A program made the position numbers and the translations under genes. Shown here piece by piece: positions 14,787-27,406 of a stretch of 64,000 nucleotides of DNA. Source of the stretch: Glebionis coronaria. Lineage: Eukaryota > Streptophyta > Magnoliopsida > Asterales > Asteraceae. Under the pieces are notes generated by a model. The model was not told the DNA's origin, did no database searches, and saw only the letters and a program-made list of their open reading frames with translations. Numbering within the stretch: the first letter of the stretch is position 1; every line of letters begins with the position of its first letter. The stretch covers positions 359,494,639 to 359,558,638 of the forward strand of contig CM046879.1 of assembly GCA_025667525.1 (NCBI GenBank). Direction: 5' to 3'.

Positions 14787-16382
14787 AAAGAGAAAGAACC
14801 CGAGGTGGTGGTCGAAAAGGAGCAAATTCGAAGCCCACGAAGTACCGCTCAAACCACACCTACGGTTGAACCCACACCAATCATGGAACCCGAGATTCCA
14901 AGGCCGATGCCTATGCCTATGCCCCAACCCACACCACCCTTACCTTACCCTTCAAGACGAGACAAGGAAAAGGCACAAGAACAAAATAATTATCAATTTG
15001 AACTCTTTATGAAAATGTTTCGTGACTTGCATTTTAATATATGTTTTGCCGACGCCTTAGTCATGATGCCTCGATTTGCCGCGAACTTCAAAAGTATGTT
15101 GAATAACAAAGAGAAATTGCAAAAATCGTCTAGTTGTTCATCGGTTTTTCTAAGCCGCGTACCTCAAAAAGTCGGTGATCCCGGCAAGTTTTTAATCCCA
15201 TGTGCTATACAAGACATGGAAGAATGCTACGCCTTGGCCGATCTTGGTTCTAGTATTAATTTGATGCCTCTTGAGATTTTTAAATCGCTCAATCTTCCCA
15301 ATCTCACTCCTTCAAGAATGTCAATCGAGATGGCCGATCATTCTACAATTCTAGCTTGTGGAGTAGCCGAGGACGTCTTCGTGAAAGTTGGAAAGTTCTA
15401 CTATCCCGTAGACTTTATTGTTGTTGATATTCCCATCGATCCTAAAGTTCCGCTAATTTTAGGTCGATCATTTTTGGATACCTCGAGAGCACTTATCGAT
15501 GTGCATGCTAGGAAAATCACTCTTCGTTTCAATGAGGAAGAACTCGTCATAAATGCAACTCAAAACTCCACACTTTCTCATGTGTATTCTATCACGTCTT
15601 TGTACAATGTCAATCCCATCAAAAACATTTGTAAAAGAACTTCAAATAGAGTTTTAGGAGTTGTTGAGAAAAATGAAGTTCCGTCCCCTCCGCCAGTGGA
15701 GGTTAAGAGTGTTAAGCCTACGATTCCAATTGTGAATGATACTTCGGATGATGAATGTGTTGATCCCGAGGGGGAAGTTTTCTTTGTCGACAAACGTTTT
15801 GAGAACTTACCACCACCTTTACCAAAACGGTTTTCGAATGTGAGAATTTTTAGTGTGACTAACATTGCTTTTGAAACACCAAATATTTTTGACATAATTA
15901 AATCGGGTTTTCACAAGGAGAGTTTAAAAGATGAAAAAGGAAAAGATTTTGAATTGAATTTAAAAGATTTTTCTACAATTCTAACTCCGTCATCATCGCG
16001 TGTATTGAGTGCTACAAGCTCGTCTTCTCCTTTTGACGATGCTTTGTGTGGACTTAGTGTGGGGGAAACCCCTTATATTCCCTCCCCTTTCTCCACCGAG
16101 GACGAGATATTTGATCCTGAAATTGCTTATAAAGGGAAATCTCGGTCTTCCACCGATGCAATAAATGGAAAATCTTTTCATTTGATTGGTGCGAGTCTAC
16201 CTCGAGTAGCTCAATGTTTTTATGACTTACCCATTGTCCCACCCTTCTATTTCTTCTCATCTATTTTCTTGAAACCCTTTGGGTTTATGTTGACTCACGA
16301 TAAAGTGGCGTTGATTTGTTTTTCCAATGAAAACGAGAACGCCATCTTCGATCCCGGTATTTTGCATCATCAAAGGACTTAG
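14787..16382 (+). CDS. Athila/Tat-like aspartic protease with long unknown C-terminal extension
   Basis: This frame is continuous with gag across the single TAA at 14784-14786 and stays open for about 530 codons; no ATG marks an independent start before the Pro/Met-rich linker (PMPMPMPQP). The retropepsin core is clear: YALADLGSSINLMPLEIF carries the catalytic D-[LT]-G-S signature, and VPLILGRSFLDTSRALIDV is the conserved second half. Gag-Pol elements would continue into reverse transcriptase. Here about 260 residues of Ser/Pro-rich, unrecognised sequence follow to a stop at 16380-16382. Either the extension is the remnant of a spacer in the parent element, or it is a protein kept in this non-autonomous lineage. 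The long open frame in an otherwise decayed element favours a recent common ancestor in which it was intact. Confidence 0.75.
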   Translation, partial: KEKEPEVVVEKEQIRSPRSTAQTTPTVEPTPIMEPEIPRPMPMPMPQPTPPLPYPSRRDKEKAQEQNNYQFELFMKMFRDLHFNICFADALVMMPRFAANFKSMLNNKEKLQKSSSCSSVFLSRVPQKVGDPGKFLIPCAIQDMEECYALADLGSSINLMPLEIFKSLNLPNLTPSRMSIEMADHSTILACGVAEDVFVKVGKFYYPVDFIVVDIPIDPKVPLILGRSFLDTSRALIDVHARKITLRFNEEELVINATQNSTLSHVYSITSLYNVNPIKNICKRTSNRVLGVVEKNEVPSPPPVEVKSVKPTIPIVNDTSDDECVDPEGEVFFVDKRFENLPPPLPKRFSNVRIFSVTNIAFETPNIFDIIKSGFHKESLKDEKGKDFELNLKDFSTILTPSSSRVLSATSSSSPFDDALCGLSVGETPYIPSPFSTEDEIFDPEIAYKGKSRSSTDAINGKSFHLIGASLPRVAQCFYDLPIVPPFYFFSSIFLKPFGFMLTHDKVALICFSNENENAIFDPGILHHQRT

Positions 16383-18280
16383 TCCTTAATACCTTTTGTT
16401 TTTGGGCCTTGTTTATCATGTAAGCCCCACTAAAAATTGACCACACCATGATTATCCCTAAATGATCACATTTATGGGGATTCGAGTCGAGCTTTTGACT
16501 CGGTTATCAAAAACAAGGTGCCTCGTGGGGGAGACCCATGCTTATCCATGTACATATTATTGCTTTTTAGTTAACTTAATGTGAGGGGATTTGTGCCCTT
16601 CCAACCTTTGTTCCGTGGTTGTTTGTGCATTGTGGTTTTTAGATGATCATGATCTTCACGATTGGAGCCTCTCGTGTTCGTTTTATGGGAGCACTCGATC
16701 GTTTGCTTTGGAGACATTTCTCAATATCCAAATGATATATCCTTTGATGTTCTAACCTTAGGTTATTAGCACACTTCATAAACGACTTTAAATTTATTGG
16801 TTGCACCCTTTCCATGCTAGATTAGGCATTCGACTACGTCTCTAGTATGGGGGTTTTCCAACCCTTAGACTCGAAACATTGAGGACAATGTTTAACTTTA
16901 GTATGGGGGGGTGAGTAGATACTTCACCTTGCTTACGTCACCACACAATCCAATATTCATCTTTTTGCTATCGTTTTGTTGCAAATAAGGCTAAAAATGG
17001 CCAAATTTTAAATTTTTTCTCATGTTTTATAAGTGTTGAAGACACGAATGTAGGTTTTCCGATGGCGAGAATAAGAGTAATTTTTGACTCGACCGTGCGT
17101 GTTGAGCACTTAGCTTTGATTCCTTAACTACACATTAGGCTAAGTCTCTTAAATGAGGACAAGGAATGATAGAGTTAATTATAATTTACTATGCTAAATG
17201 TAGAGTAATCTTATTCTTTCAAAAACTCATGTGTTCTCGTTATTTGCTTATTCTCCCTTCGCTTGTAAATATTTTTTGCTTAATAAATATTGACTTAGCG
17301 GTTTAGTTAGGATTGTTGGGTTTCTAGTCTTTTCTAGTAGCTTCCGTGTAATTAAATTGGGAAGACATTAAGGTATCGCCAGCCTCACGATTTTGAAGTA
17401 TTGGCACCCGAATAATCGAAAGCTTCACCCAATAATAAGATTTCAAGTGCTCACAATCTAGCAAACAATTTGAAGCCCCACAAGGCCGAAAAATCTATGC
17501 AAAATTGAAAGTGAATCAAGCCTTAATCTTCGAAGCTTTAAAGATCCAAAATTCGCTTTAGCGTGAGGATATACGTCTTTGGCTAATAAAACCACCGATG
17601 AGGCGGATAATAAAAGGCAAGGAAAGATCGAAGTCATAATAAAAGCTTCATGGCGAAGTTGAATAAAAGATGGAGGTAAACCAAAGATAATATGGCCCTT
17701 CCGTTAGGGGTCGTATAAAAGTCTTGGTAATAAGTCTCATGTTCAAAACCGTTATAAAACCGTGTTTATCGATTCTTCTTGTCAACTTAATTTTTTGACA
17801 TCGTTGTCTATTAGGAGGGGTTATTGATTTGATGGTCTTGGTTACACCGTTAGGACTCTATTTTTAGACCTAAATCTCTATTATCGCATAAGTCAACAAT
17901 GTATCCTCGTGAAACATTCAAGACATAATAAAATATAAGAGATACAACTTAGGAATAATGGGAGGATAAGTACGTGATTAGGGCATATGAGTAGTGTTAG
18001 CATTACTAACTTATAATGACAATGATCTCGTTGCACGCTTGGCATGGAATTAAGGGGAAAATCGAGGACGATGAAACTATTTCTAACGAAGCATTCACGT
18101 GTTCTTATTCTATGAACCTAAACGTCCCATTTTGCGATGAAAATCATACATTATGTCTAAAACGCAAGTGGTAATAGTAGTAGTGTAGCTAGTTTATCAT
18201 TCAATAAAGTAAATAAAATTGAATTTGGAGGTGCTATGATACTTTATTCTAGCATTGCGTGAGGGCACGACAATGGTTTA
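16383..18280 (+). other. 3' untranslated interior of the gag-PR element
   Basis: No reverse transcriptase, RNase H or integrase motif is seen in any frame. GTATGGGGG-type purine words at about 16850 and 16899 look like duplicate or decayed polypurine tracts. The region from pol onward in a full element appears to have been lost or never present. Confidence 0.7.
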
Positions 18281-18291
18281 GTATGGGGGAG
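18281..18291 (+). other. Polypurine tract
   Basis: GTATGGGGGAG directly precedes the 3' LTR start TGATGAGAC. This is the expected plus-strand primer. Confidence 0.85.
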
Positions 18292-21200
18292 TGATGAGAC
18301 TGCTTTTATACAGTCTCATCGTCCAAATCGGGCTTAAAATGCATTAAATATCATTAAAACTGCCAAATATATGCTCGTGTTTGTTGCTTGTGTAATTTAG
18401 GTACGAATATTGAGGAAATGGCAAAAGATCACAAGAATCAATAAAAAACGAACACGGGAAACGAAGCCGCACAATGAACCGGACCCGAATCATGATTTTC
18501 CAAAATAGTCCTTGAAGTTTGAAGATTGTACAAGTTTGGCCCCTGAAGAATTGAAGACTTGTCAATTTATACCCTTGCAAATCTCATGTATTGCAATTGG
18601 GTCCCTAAATTATCAAGTATTTACAAGAGAAGTCCTTGGAGAATGAAGAATTTGCATAAGAAGCCCTTGTTTTAAAGTTTGAAAACACCTTGTGCCAAAA
18701 GTGTCAAACTGCCAAACTTATTATAAAGGGAAATGGAGTATTGTTGCTGTTTATACAAAGTGAAGAAAGTATGAACCTTGGGGGACCATTTCAGTCAAAC
18801 AACCAAACTCACCCCAGCCAACAAAACCACCACATCACCCCACTTCCACCACTCTCCAACCAACACGTCACCCCCCTCTCCACATCAGATTCCACCCATC
18901 AGATTATTTATTAATCTTTTAATTTTGGTGGCAAACAAAGATTTCAAATTAATTAACTCACAAAACAGATTAAACACCTTCCTCCTCCCTCCCTAATCCA
19001 CTTAAACCCTAATTCAATTAACACCTAAAAACAAAGGGGTTTTTACTAATTATTTCCAGATTAGTAATTTACCTTTTTCTCACCCCATCCCACACCAAAA
19101 CCGTGACCAAGACACACCCATGTGTCTTGTAGGCCCCTCCCCTGCACCCGTCTTTGTCCCCAAACCCCAATACTAGACACATCCAACGTCCCACAAGCTC
19201 TACTTGGTCCCCAAGGCTTATTTAACGTCCCAAGATCATCCAACACAGCTTGGCATCTTCACATGACACCACCAAGATCACATGATCCGAATTTGACCAA
19301 GACTTGAAGACTTTTCAAAGGGCTTTTTAGGGATTTACTGGATTAGGGTTTTAGTATTCTAGGACCTTCCTTTCACTTGTATAAATAGAGGTCGCATGTG
19401 ACCTCTATCACTTGTTCCAGTTTCTAGCAAAAATACTTTTGTAATCCCTTTTTATGCAATATAAAGTTGGTGTTTTTTTAAAAAATATAATTCCTTTTAT
19501 GATTGATAGAAGTTGGTGTTAAGGATTGGCTAGAAGCTGAGTTCCACATTTGTGACATTAGTTCAAGGTTTTCAAAAATCAGTCTTGTTTTCAAGTTTCT
19601 GAAAAAGGGTGATTTTTGGTAAAACCTTGTTTCAAGATTTGGTTTTCAGGATTTTAAGTTGTTTGGTCTAAGTGTTTTGAAAGAAAAACGTTTGAGAAGT
19701 ATTTGGAAAGATTTTGAAAAGATTTAAAAGAAGGAAGAAAAATCAGATTATTTGGTATATTGTTTTGTGTATTTTTCTTAGCAGGTTTCATCACTTGGAG
19801 CTTGTCCAAGGTTCTACACAGACCCGGGTCTGTTAGGAGATGGCTAGCAGCCATTGTTGGGCCTGGATGTAGGTCCAACAAGGTACCTCCTTGTCCTTGA
19901 TTTTAGTTTTCATTTATATATGATTTTGGTGTTTATGTGATTGATGCATGAAAATTGGTTAAGTGTTGTTTAAGTGATTGATATTGCTGATTAGTTGGTT
20001 GTATGCATGTTTAGGACTAGTCTAATCAGTTTGAGTGTGATTTGTAGTCATTTGCTTTGTTAAATCATTTTCTGAAAAAAATTAAGGGGTGTTTGGATTA
20101 AGGTGCAAATCAGGGTAAATCATATAAGATTTGTTTAAATCTTGTTTAGAATCACTCTTAGGGTTGAAATAGGTTGTATGCTAGTTTTGGTTTTCAGTTT
20201 GGTGACTTTTAAACAAGTTTGGATGTAAGAAAAATGGTGTTCACTAGCTAAAACAGTCAAGTCATTTTCTGCCAATTTTTTTGTGAATTTGAGCCTCCAA
20301 ATCTTGACCATTTCTAGAATCTAGGTTGTTTGAGGATTGTGAAGGGCTTATATGCTATTTGGTGTCATTGTGTGTAAGTTATGAGGCCTTGAAATTCGAA
20401 TTTGTGCAAGTAAATTTTGTTACTGTTCATCAGAAACATTGCCAGGCTTAATCAGTAACTTTCTTGCTCATTGTGTTTGATTTTGTTAAGACTTGTGTGT
20501 TTTTTGTGTTGATTATTGACTCCCTATACTCAACTGAGTATAGGGTTGCCTTATTGTCCAAAATAAGCCACCAAATAAGCTCTCCTGAGCTTATTGGTCA
20601 ACTGACCAACAAATTGCACTAGCAGTGGGAACAAACTTCCCACTGGTAGCACACTTGTTAGCACTGCTAAGCTAGCAGACAAAACCCCAAACATGTCACT
20701 ATCAGTAATCTCATTATTTTGTCTTTAGTGAACTTATTTGAGAGTTAGGACTTGAAACCAATTCCATTATTTTTTTTATTTAATTTCTGATTTTTCAGTT
20801 TAAAAAGATTTTTAGTTACTGTTCATTTAGTATTTATTAGATTAAATTGTCATTTTTATTTACTTTTAATGTTTCTGTTTTTGGTATTTAGTGCCAAAAA
20901 TACTTATTTTTCAGTTTAAACATTTTTCATAGATTAGGAAAAACATTTTAAGATTTTTAGTTAAAAAAGTTTTCACTGTTCACTTTTTATTTATTATTTA
21001 GAATTAATTTAGTTTAATTAGGGTTTTATTTAAACTGTTTTTGTCTTTTAATGAAAAATTTATTATTTTTCAAACTTTTTCAATTTTCTACTGTTCTTTA
21101 GAGTAAATTAGGATTTTTAAAATTGGTAAATTATTTTTAGCATTATTTTATTATTTTTATAATTATTTTAGTTTTAAAATAGTTTTTAGTGTTTTAAAAA

Positions 21201-21330
21201 TAGAAAAATAGTTTTTAAAAATTAGGAAAAATACTTTTTAGTCTTTAGATAATATAAGTAAGTTACTTGTTCAATAAAATAATATTTTGGACATTTTGAT
21301 TAATTATATTTAATTTTAGGGCTTTAATTA
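18292..21330 (+). repeat. 3' LTR, truncated
   Basis: It is co-linear with 8937-11989 and carries both stems seen there. It stops abruptly within GGGCTTTAATTA, where the 5' copy continues for another ~395 bp to its CA end. The sequence beyond 21330 is unrelated to this LTR's tail, and no ACCTT target duplication follows. Confidence 0.9.
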
Positions 21331-22204
21331 AGGTGGCATGAACTGGGAAATTGCAAATCCGTCTTCAAGAACACAAGAGGGCTTTTTGATTATGTTGATT
21401 TTCAGTCTAATTGAGTTGTATAGTTGGATTCGTCTTCCCATTTGGAGTCTTTTTCATGTAGAAAGTTTATCTTGAAATGCAGTGTAGCTCCAATTTGATT
21501 CTGGGCTCGTTTAGCTTTGGAGATGACACGTGTCATCTTTTTATTTGTCCTTAGCTTAGCACACGGATCATTATCCGTTTTTGGATAAATGTATTATTGA
21601 GTGTTGGCTTATCATTGGTGGAAAGTAAAGTTAGTGCGCCCACTGTGCTTGGATTCATTTAATACATGAAAAGATGAGCTGAAGTCTATTTGGCAATCCA
21701 AAACTCATTTTCTTTGCATTCCTATTGGTGAAAGTGGTGTTCACTCAAATTAAGCACAAATTTGATATAACTTTGTCACTTTCGCCCCTTGAACTTTGGC
21801 AAATTATACAATTGAGCTCCTTTCTTCATTTCAATGGCAATTTCAGCCCTTTGACTTGGAACCTTGATTATTTAAGTCCCTTGACTTGGTTGACTTGAAG
21901 GTTGACCAAGTTTGACTTTAATCTTGACTTTTTCCAAAATTGCATATAAGTCCATCAACTTTTGAACATTGTCAAGATAGGTCCTTTTCTTCAAATGGCT
22001 TGTCATCTTTGATCCCTCTCTTGTCTTTTCATCATAAATGAGCTTGATTTCCTCTTGTTTGCTTGAAATTATATCCTTGTTACCTATTAAAGCACAAACA
22101 CAAAACATACCACATAATACTGCTTTATAGCATAAAAGTTAGGTATTTTCTATGTGTTTTAGGGTGATTTGTTGACTTATTGATATGAGATTTTGCTCAT
22201 ATCA
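21331..22204 (-). mobile_element. 5' part of an older Athila/Tat-like LTR, minus strand
   Basis: Reading on the minus strand from 22204, the sequence begins TGATATGAGCAAAATCTCATATCA, a stem with 9-bp arms (22196-22204 and 22181-22189). That copies the layout of the TGATGAGACT...AGTCTCATC start of the LTR at 8937. It then runs through the same kind of text (CAAGATTAAAGTC..., low-complexity statements of 'TTTGGCAAATT') as those LTRs. It ends at 21331 against the truncated LTR. The stem start sits exactly where the RTR-SP gene frame is cut, so this LTR inserted into that gene. Confidence 0.6.
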
Positions 22205-25200
22205 ACTCCTCAACATGAAAATTATTTATTACATCATCATCATCACTTGAAAAAATTTCATCATTGTTAACACCCTGGAATCCATAATCACTGAGATCAG
22301 TATTCCTAATGATCTCATTATATCTAGATTTCATTTTTATCAACCTTCTATTATCTCTATGATCAACCACAACCTTTGAAAACTCATATCCAATTTCTTC
22401 AAGTAATATATTTAGCAAGATTACTTTCTGATCAAGCTTATCCAGTTTAGTGTTGATCTGTTTCAGGAATAAAAAAGTATGTGTATATATTAGATTAAAA
22501 AAACTAACCATGTAGTCTCCTTAATTAATAATTTGAATAATTTGAGTCTTAAACGTTTTGTCACATAAAATAATTTGAATAATTTGAATAGTTTCACTTC
22601 TAGTATAAATAAATAGTTTATTAAATTTAATAAATTTAATTTTTGTTATGCTTTGTAAGTGTATCATTTTCAATAAATTTAGTCAGTTATACACAAAATC
22701 ATACCATTCCTCACATGTGAACATATATTGTTTTTTACATGTGAAATCTTAAAACCATATTCAACAACTGGTTAAAAAAAGCATGCGCACCTCTGTTTGA
22801 GAAATATCATCATCATCATCATCATCACTGGAATCAGGGGAATACAGATGAAGCAATCCAAATCCACCATTGGAAATTTCATAAGCTTCTCTTTGTTTAA
22901 TTGACTCTGATGTCCAGAATTTAATTGCCGGTTTTTCATGAGGGACAAATATTGATGGACATTTGGTTGAGTACAGATACATCAGCTAAAATTTTTTAAT
23001 AAAAACAAATAAAAAATCAATATTTTGATAAAATGTTAACAAGACATAAAATTTAAGAAAAAAGGTAAAAAAATACTGACCGTGAGAGCTGTTAGAGGTC
23101 CAGAATAATGACAGTTTGGATCTTCACTGATCCACTTCTCTTTAGTCATTCTCAAGCAATCGCAAATAAACATACACCAATTAATATTTTAAATCCTTGT
23201 ATTTTCATTTATGTATCCGACAATCGCCTTTCCTGGCCTATACTGCCCTCCTCTACCGGAAAGTCCCATAACATTTGAGACCAATACAAGGAAATTTAGC
23301 TTGAAAATAATTCCATCCATTCCTGACTGTTTTATTGTATCAGAAACTTTGGTTGGCATCGGATTCCTAGAAGTAAATTGTTTGTACCATTAAAAAGTTG
23401 TAGCATCATCCTTGGGTAGTTTCTTGATATCTTTCAATTTTGTTTCCCCTAAAGGCACACCTAAAACTTTGTTAACTAGTTCAGGTGTAATCAAGATATC
23501 ACCATTAGTAAGTTTCAACTTCATCGAGAGTGAATCAAAATTATTTACTACGAAATGACCTATTTTAACTGGTAACTTGTCTGGGGCCATTTGAATAAAG
23601 AACCAAACCCAATTTCTATCAGATCTTTCATCTGAGATGTTGTTAAATTTTTCATTAAGTTAAATAAAACTGATGGAGAAACTCTGGTTCTAATTGAGCG
23701 CCAATCGTCTTCTACGTTATCCTTCCTCTTCTTCTTTTGTTTAACTTTATCATCTTCATCATCTTCAATTAACTTTGTAACCTTTAGTTTAATAGCAATA
23801 CAGTCGAGCATCGTCTAATCCCCATCATGATCTCCATTACGAATAAAATTTTCCCCAAGAGCATTCTCCATATCTAGTTGTTCCTCATCATTAACTCTTT
23901 CAACTGACCTAATTTCAGAATTTTCTCTAATTATTGAATCCAGATTAAATTCATCTAACAGTTTCCTATCATCAGAGAATCTCTCACGGCTAACAGACAT
24001 TCTCTTTGAGCCCCTTTGGCTATCTTGTTTGGATGATTTGTTCCTTTTATTTATACTAGAATGCAATATAATACTACTAGATTTCAATGATGATATTTTT
24101 CGAACATCCTTGCGGAAGAAGTTTGTAATTTTTCCTGAAAAAAAATTACAAAAAATAAATTTGAGCATTAAAAAAATTATATATATGTGAACAACTACAT
24201 ATTATGAAAACAAATTCTAAATATATTATAAAAAGAGGTTTAATTATTTAAGTAATATAGAAGAATTTTCACAAGTGAAAAAAGTTTTTAGTAGATATTT
24301 GCAAGGCAATTATATTGAATTTTCACTTGTGAATAAAGTTTAAATGATTTACCTTGATTACGTTTCTTCTTAATCTTCTTGTTGATGTTTAGACTCTTTT
24401 CGGAACTGCCTGATGATATTTCTAAAATGAATATGAAATAAAAATCACTAGTTTTTTTATTGTTCTAAAATAAAATACATATGCAAGCAAAAATATTATT
24501 GTCTAAAATATAAAAATTCGTTAGTTTTTTATATACAAAATTATACAAAATATACAAGCAAAAATATACAAAATATATAAAAAACACAACAGATATAATT
24601 CTTTTACATTTCATCCAATTATAGGTAAAATATATATATAAAATTTCATATTAAAAAACAAATTCAAAAAATAGTCTGTATTAAAATAATAAGAAATATG
24701 CACTAGGAATTTTTACTTGTGAAAAGAGGTTTAATTATTTTAACTATGTTACAAACAAAAAGAGGTCTAATGATCCACATATTAAAAAAATCTAATAAAG
24801 TATTAAGTAGATTTTTCACATGTGAAATAAGTTTTAACAAATTTTATTCAATTAAAATAAAATTGAAATAAGTTTTAACAATTTTAACAAATTCACATGT
24901 GAAATAAATAGATTTTTCACATGTGAATTTTTACTTGTGAAAAGAGGTTTAATTATTTTAAGTATATTACAAACAAAAAGAGGTCTAATGATCCACATAT
25001 TCAAAAAATGTAATAAAGTATTAAGTAGATTTTTCACATGTGAAATAAGATTTAACAATTTTATTAAATTAAAATAAAACAAATCTTGTTTGTAACATCT
25101 TCATACATGATTCTTATAATTTTAAAATTCATCTTCATAAAACTTCATACATGATTCTATAATGCAACAAATTATTGATCTTCTAGTTTTAAATATGAAA

Positions 25201-25585
25201 AAACTCATTATTAACAGAAAAGTATAATTAGTATTCAATTTTAACAAAGTTTAAAACAAAATTAAATCCGTAAAAATACAAACAACTTGATATTAAATAT
25301 AAATTGGAATATAAATCTATCCTAAAAATAACTGAGAAAAACATATATAAATAACTAAACTATTTATAAAATAATTAACTGCATAAATTAAAAAATATAT
25401 AAAAAAATTACCTGTTATAGGATTTTTTTGAATCCTCTTTCTAAAATTATATTTGTTCATCCTTCGATCAGAATCTGAACTTCCTATAAGATGTAATATA
25501 TATAAATTAACATACAACAATCAAATATATTTATTAGAACTACAACGGAAAAATAGTAGTTACCTAAGTCGATAGGTGATTCCAT
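22205..25585 (-). pseudogene. RTR-SP (Ulp1-peptidase-associated) family gene, 3'-truncated, broken
   Basis: Six exon-like blocks with GT/AG borders can be traced: 25585-25564 (ATG, MESPIDL), 25493-25412, 24421-24353, 24134-23081, 22985-22791 and 22457-22205. The long fourth exon carries a basic/acidic leader and then the family core: RTRVSPSVLFNLMKNLT, GHFVVNNFDSLSMKLKLTNG, LVNKVLGVPLGE and GIIFKLNFLVLVSNVMG. From memory this N-terminal arrangement occurs in large plant families annotated as Ulp1-protease-like; no catalytic Cys-protease domain is present here. Breaks: TAG at 23815-23817, a frameshift at about 23570-23590, TAA at 23390-23392 and another TAA near 23189. The gene is cut at 22204 by an LTR, which supplies its last codons. 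The function is unknown and the family name is an inference. Confidence 0.65.
22711..25043. repeat. TTCACATGTGAA palindrome cluster 1
   Basis: Cores (CACATGTG) lie at 22712, 24817, 24894, 24918 and 25035. All but 22712 have the full TTCACATGTGAA. Near-copies with one change (CACAAGTG, CACTTGTG, TACTTGTG) lie at about 24267, 24320, 24710 and 24930. They sit in the introns of the RTR-SP gene. Confidence 0.9.
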
Positions 25586-26207
25586 ATCAAAGATAATACT
25601 AGATCTGTGATAAATCAAATTAAAGAGAGAGAATGAAATAGTGGTTGGTGAGATGTGATAAGTACAGAGAAAGAATAAAAAAAATTAATATGTTTAAAAT
25701 AAAAGTATAAAAATCAAAAGGTGTTAAAAGGCTAACAACTGTTTGGGCCAATTACCTTTCTCTCTAATGGGCTACTAGTTCTTGGATTTAAATAACTTGT
25801 CGATAAAATCTAATTAACTTAGGGCGTGTTTGTTTGACGGTGAAGCTATTGTATGCTTAGGCTCATAAAAAAATCATTGTTCGATTACTCTACTTTGGCT
25901 ATCTAATAGTGATTCATACCTTTAGTTGAAAGGTTTGATAAATGTAACCCTCACGCTTTATCTTTCTGACACTACTTTGGAATTTGCTATTTTTTTATTA
26001 ATTCAATTACTTTTTTTTAGTTTAAGTGAACCCCTTTTATATAAAAATACTAGAAAGAAAAGGTACTGCAATTGAAATTTAAGAAAAATATAAAAATGAA
26101 ATAATATATTAAACATACTAAACAAATATTATTCTACTATGTTTTTCACATGTGAAAAAAAGTTAAAATATGAATCACTAATAACTTTGTTTTATTTTAT
26201 GATGATG
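25586..26207. other. 5' flank of the RTR-SP gene
   Basis: This holds the presumed leader and promoter of the minus-strand gene. AGAGAGAGAAT-type purine repeats lie at about 25620-25680. No second gene is seen. Confidence 0.35.
26100..26200. repeat. Copy A of a ~100-bp duplicated block with palindrome
   Basis: TTAAACATACTAAACAAATATTATTCTACTAT followed by the palindrome core at 26147 is repeated with few changes at 41100-41160. Once the solo LTR is removed, the two copies lie about 175 bp apart, so they are a local tandem duplication later split by the LTR. Confidence 0.75.
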
Positions 26208-26212
26208 TTACA
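26208..26212. other. Target-site duplication TTACA (left, solo LTR)
   Basis: TTACA precedes the LTR start TGTGACAG and is repeated at 41030-41034. Confidence 0.85.
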
Positions 26213-27401
26213 TGTGACAGTCTAACATTTTCAGGTAGAGAATTATTTTCTCGTATAATATTTTGAAACTTATTTTTGTGTTGGTTGATGAACTCACAAT
26301 TTACGGATTTAAATTTGGGCTTACGTGCATAATTTAGCGTCCTTTACGACTAAACCGGAAACCTTAGGATTACATATTTACGTTTTTGAACTCCGTTTTT
26401 GATGAGACAATTTTTATTGGATTCGTTTTGTGCCGTTGATTCATAATTTATAAAAACGTTTTTCGTAAAACGACCCGAGGGCACGCAAATCGAGGAAACT
26501 AGAATCGAGGAGTACCCGTAAATTAGCGAGATGGGACAAAATAATTTATCCCACCCCACTAACTTAAGGGGCGGCCAAACATAGACACCACATCAAGGAT
26601 GTGGCATCATTTAGCACATTAGCTTACAAGTGTAAGCTTAGCCTTACACTTAAGCTACTTCTACCTCAAAAACAACTAGCTAACTCATACCACCATTTCA
26701 TACATGCAAACAACTCTCAATTCTCTCTCAACTCCACCCCTTTTCCGTCCCATATTCAAGAACAAACACCCCATTTGATCTTTTCTAGCCACAAAATACT
26801 TGTTATCTAGCTATATTATGGAGTTACCTTGAAGCCTTGATTACTTGGTGGCCATTTTAACAACAAAGGAGGTGATTTGCTTGTGTCCTAGGGCTGATTT
26901 CTCAACATACTTTCTTGGTGTTTGATGATCTTGGAGATATATTTGGTGTTCATCAAGTTGTTGTCTTCCAAAAACAAGATATACTCTTGGTTGGTAAAGA
27001 AGATCATCCTTTCCATTTTCTCTTGTTATTTTTGTAAAGATCAAATGTATTTTCTTTCTTGTTGTATTTGTATATGATGAATATATGATAATAAAAATGT
27101 TGTGTGGGGATCAAGTGTTGATAAATATGCTTAAAAAGATTAATAACCATAAGAAACAAGGCTAAAATCATGCTTAATTTGTTGGCTGTATAAAAACAGT
27201 ATGTAACCAAAACTTAAACTGATAAATTTGCATGGTGGAATCCATTTACAGTAAGTATAAGATATCATACACATGTGAGAGTTGTCCATGCAATGGAATC
27301 CTTAAAATGAGTGAGATATGATCAAAACAAGATGAGTGTGCTAATCTGGATAGTCTGTTTTGTAGGGACTGTTAAGGATAGTTAAACTTAAAATGAGTAG
27401 T

Positions 27402-27406
27402 AGCTA
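27402..27406. other. Target-site duplication AGCTA (left, Copia)
   Basis: AGCTA precedes TGATAGG and is repeated at 39153-39157 directly after the other LTR. Confidence 0.95.

Larger units (their letters stand above)
8937..21330 (+). mobile_element. Non-autonomous Athila/Tat-like Ty3/gypsy element (gag-PR only)
   Basis: Long direct repeats at 8937 and 18292 (both starting TGATGAGAC) bound about 5.9 kb of internal sequence. That interior holds a tRNA-Asp-type primer site, gag and an aspartic protease, and ends in a purine tract. There is no reverse transcriptase, RNase H or integrase anywhere inside, in any frame. The element must therefore have relied on an autonomous partner. The gag is broken by a frameshift and a stop. 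The two LTRs differ by roughly 2% over the part compared by eye (about 10 changes in the first 600 bp). The 3' LTR lacks its last ~395 bp. Confidence 0.9.

Noticed and set aside
16383..18280. Hidden reverse transcriptase in the gag-PR element
   Set aside because: No YVDD/IDD box, integrase or RNase H text appears in any frame.
27270..27277. CACATGTG inside the solo LTR as another palindrome copy
   Set aside because: The arms do not match (ATA/AGA), so it is most likely a chance E-box.
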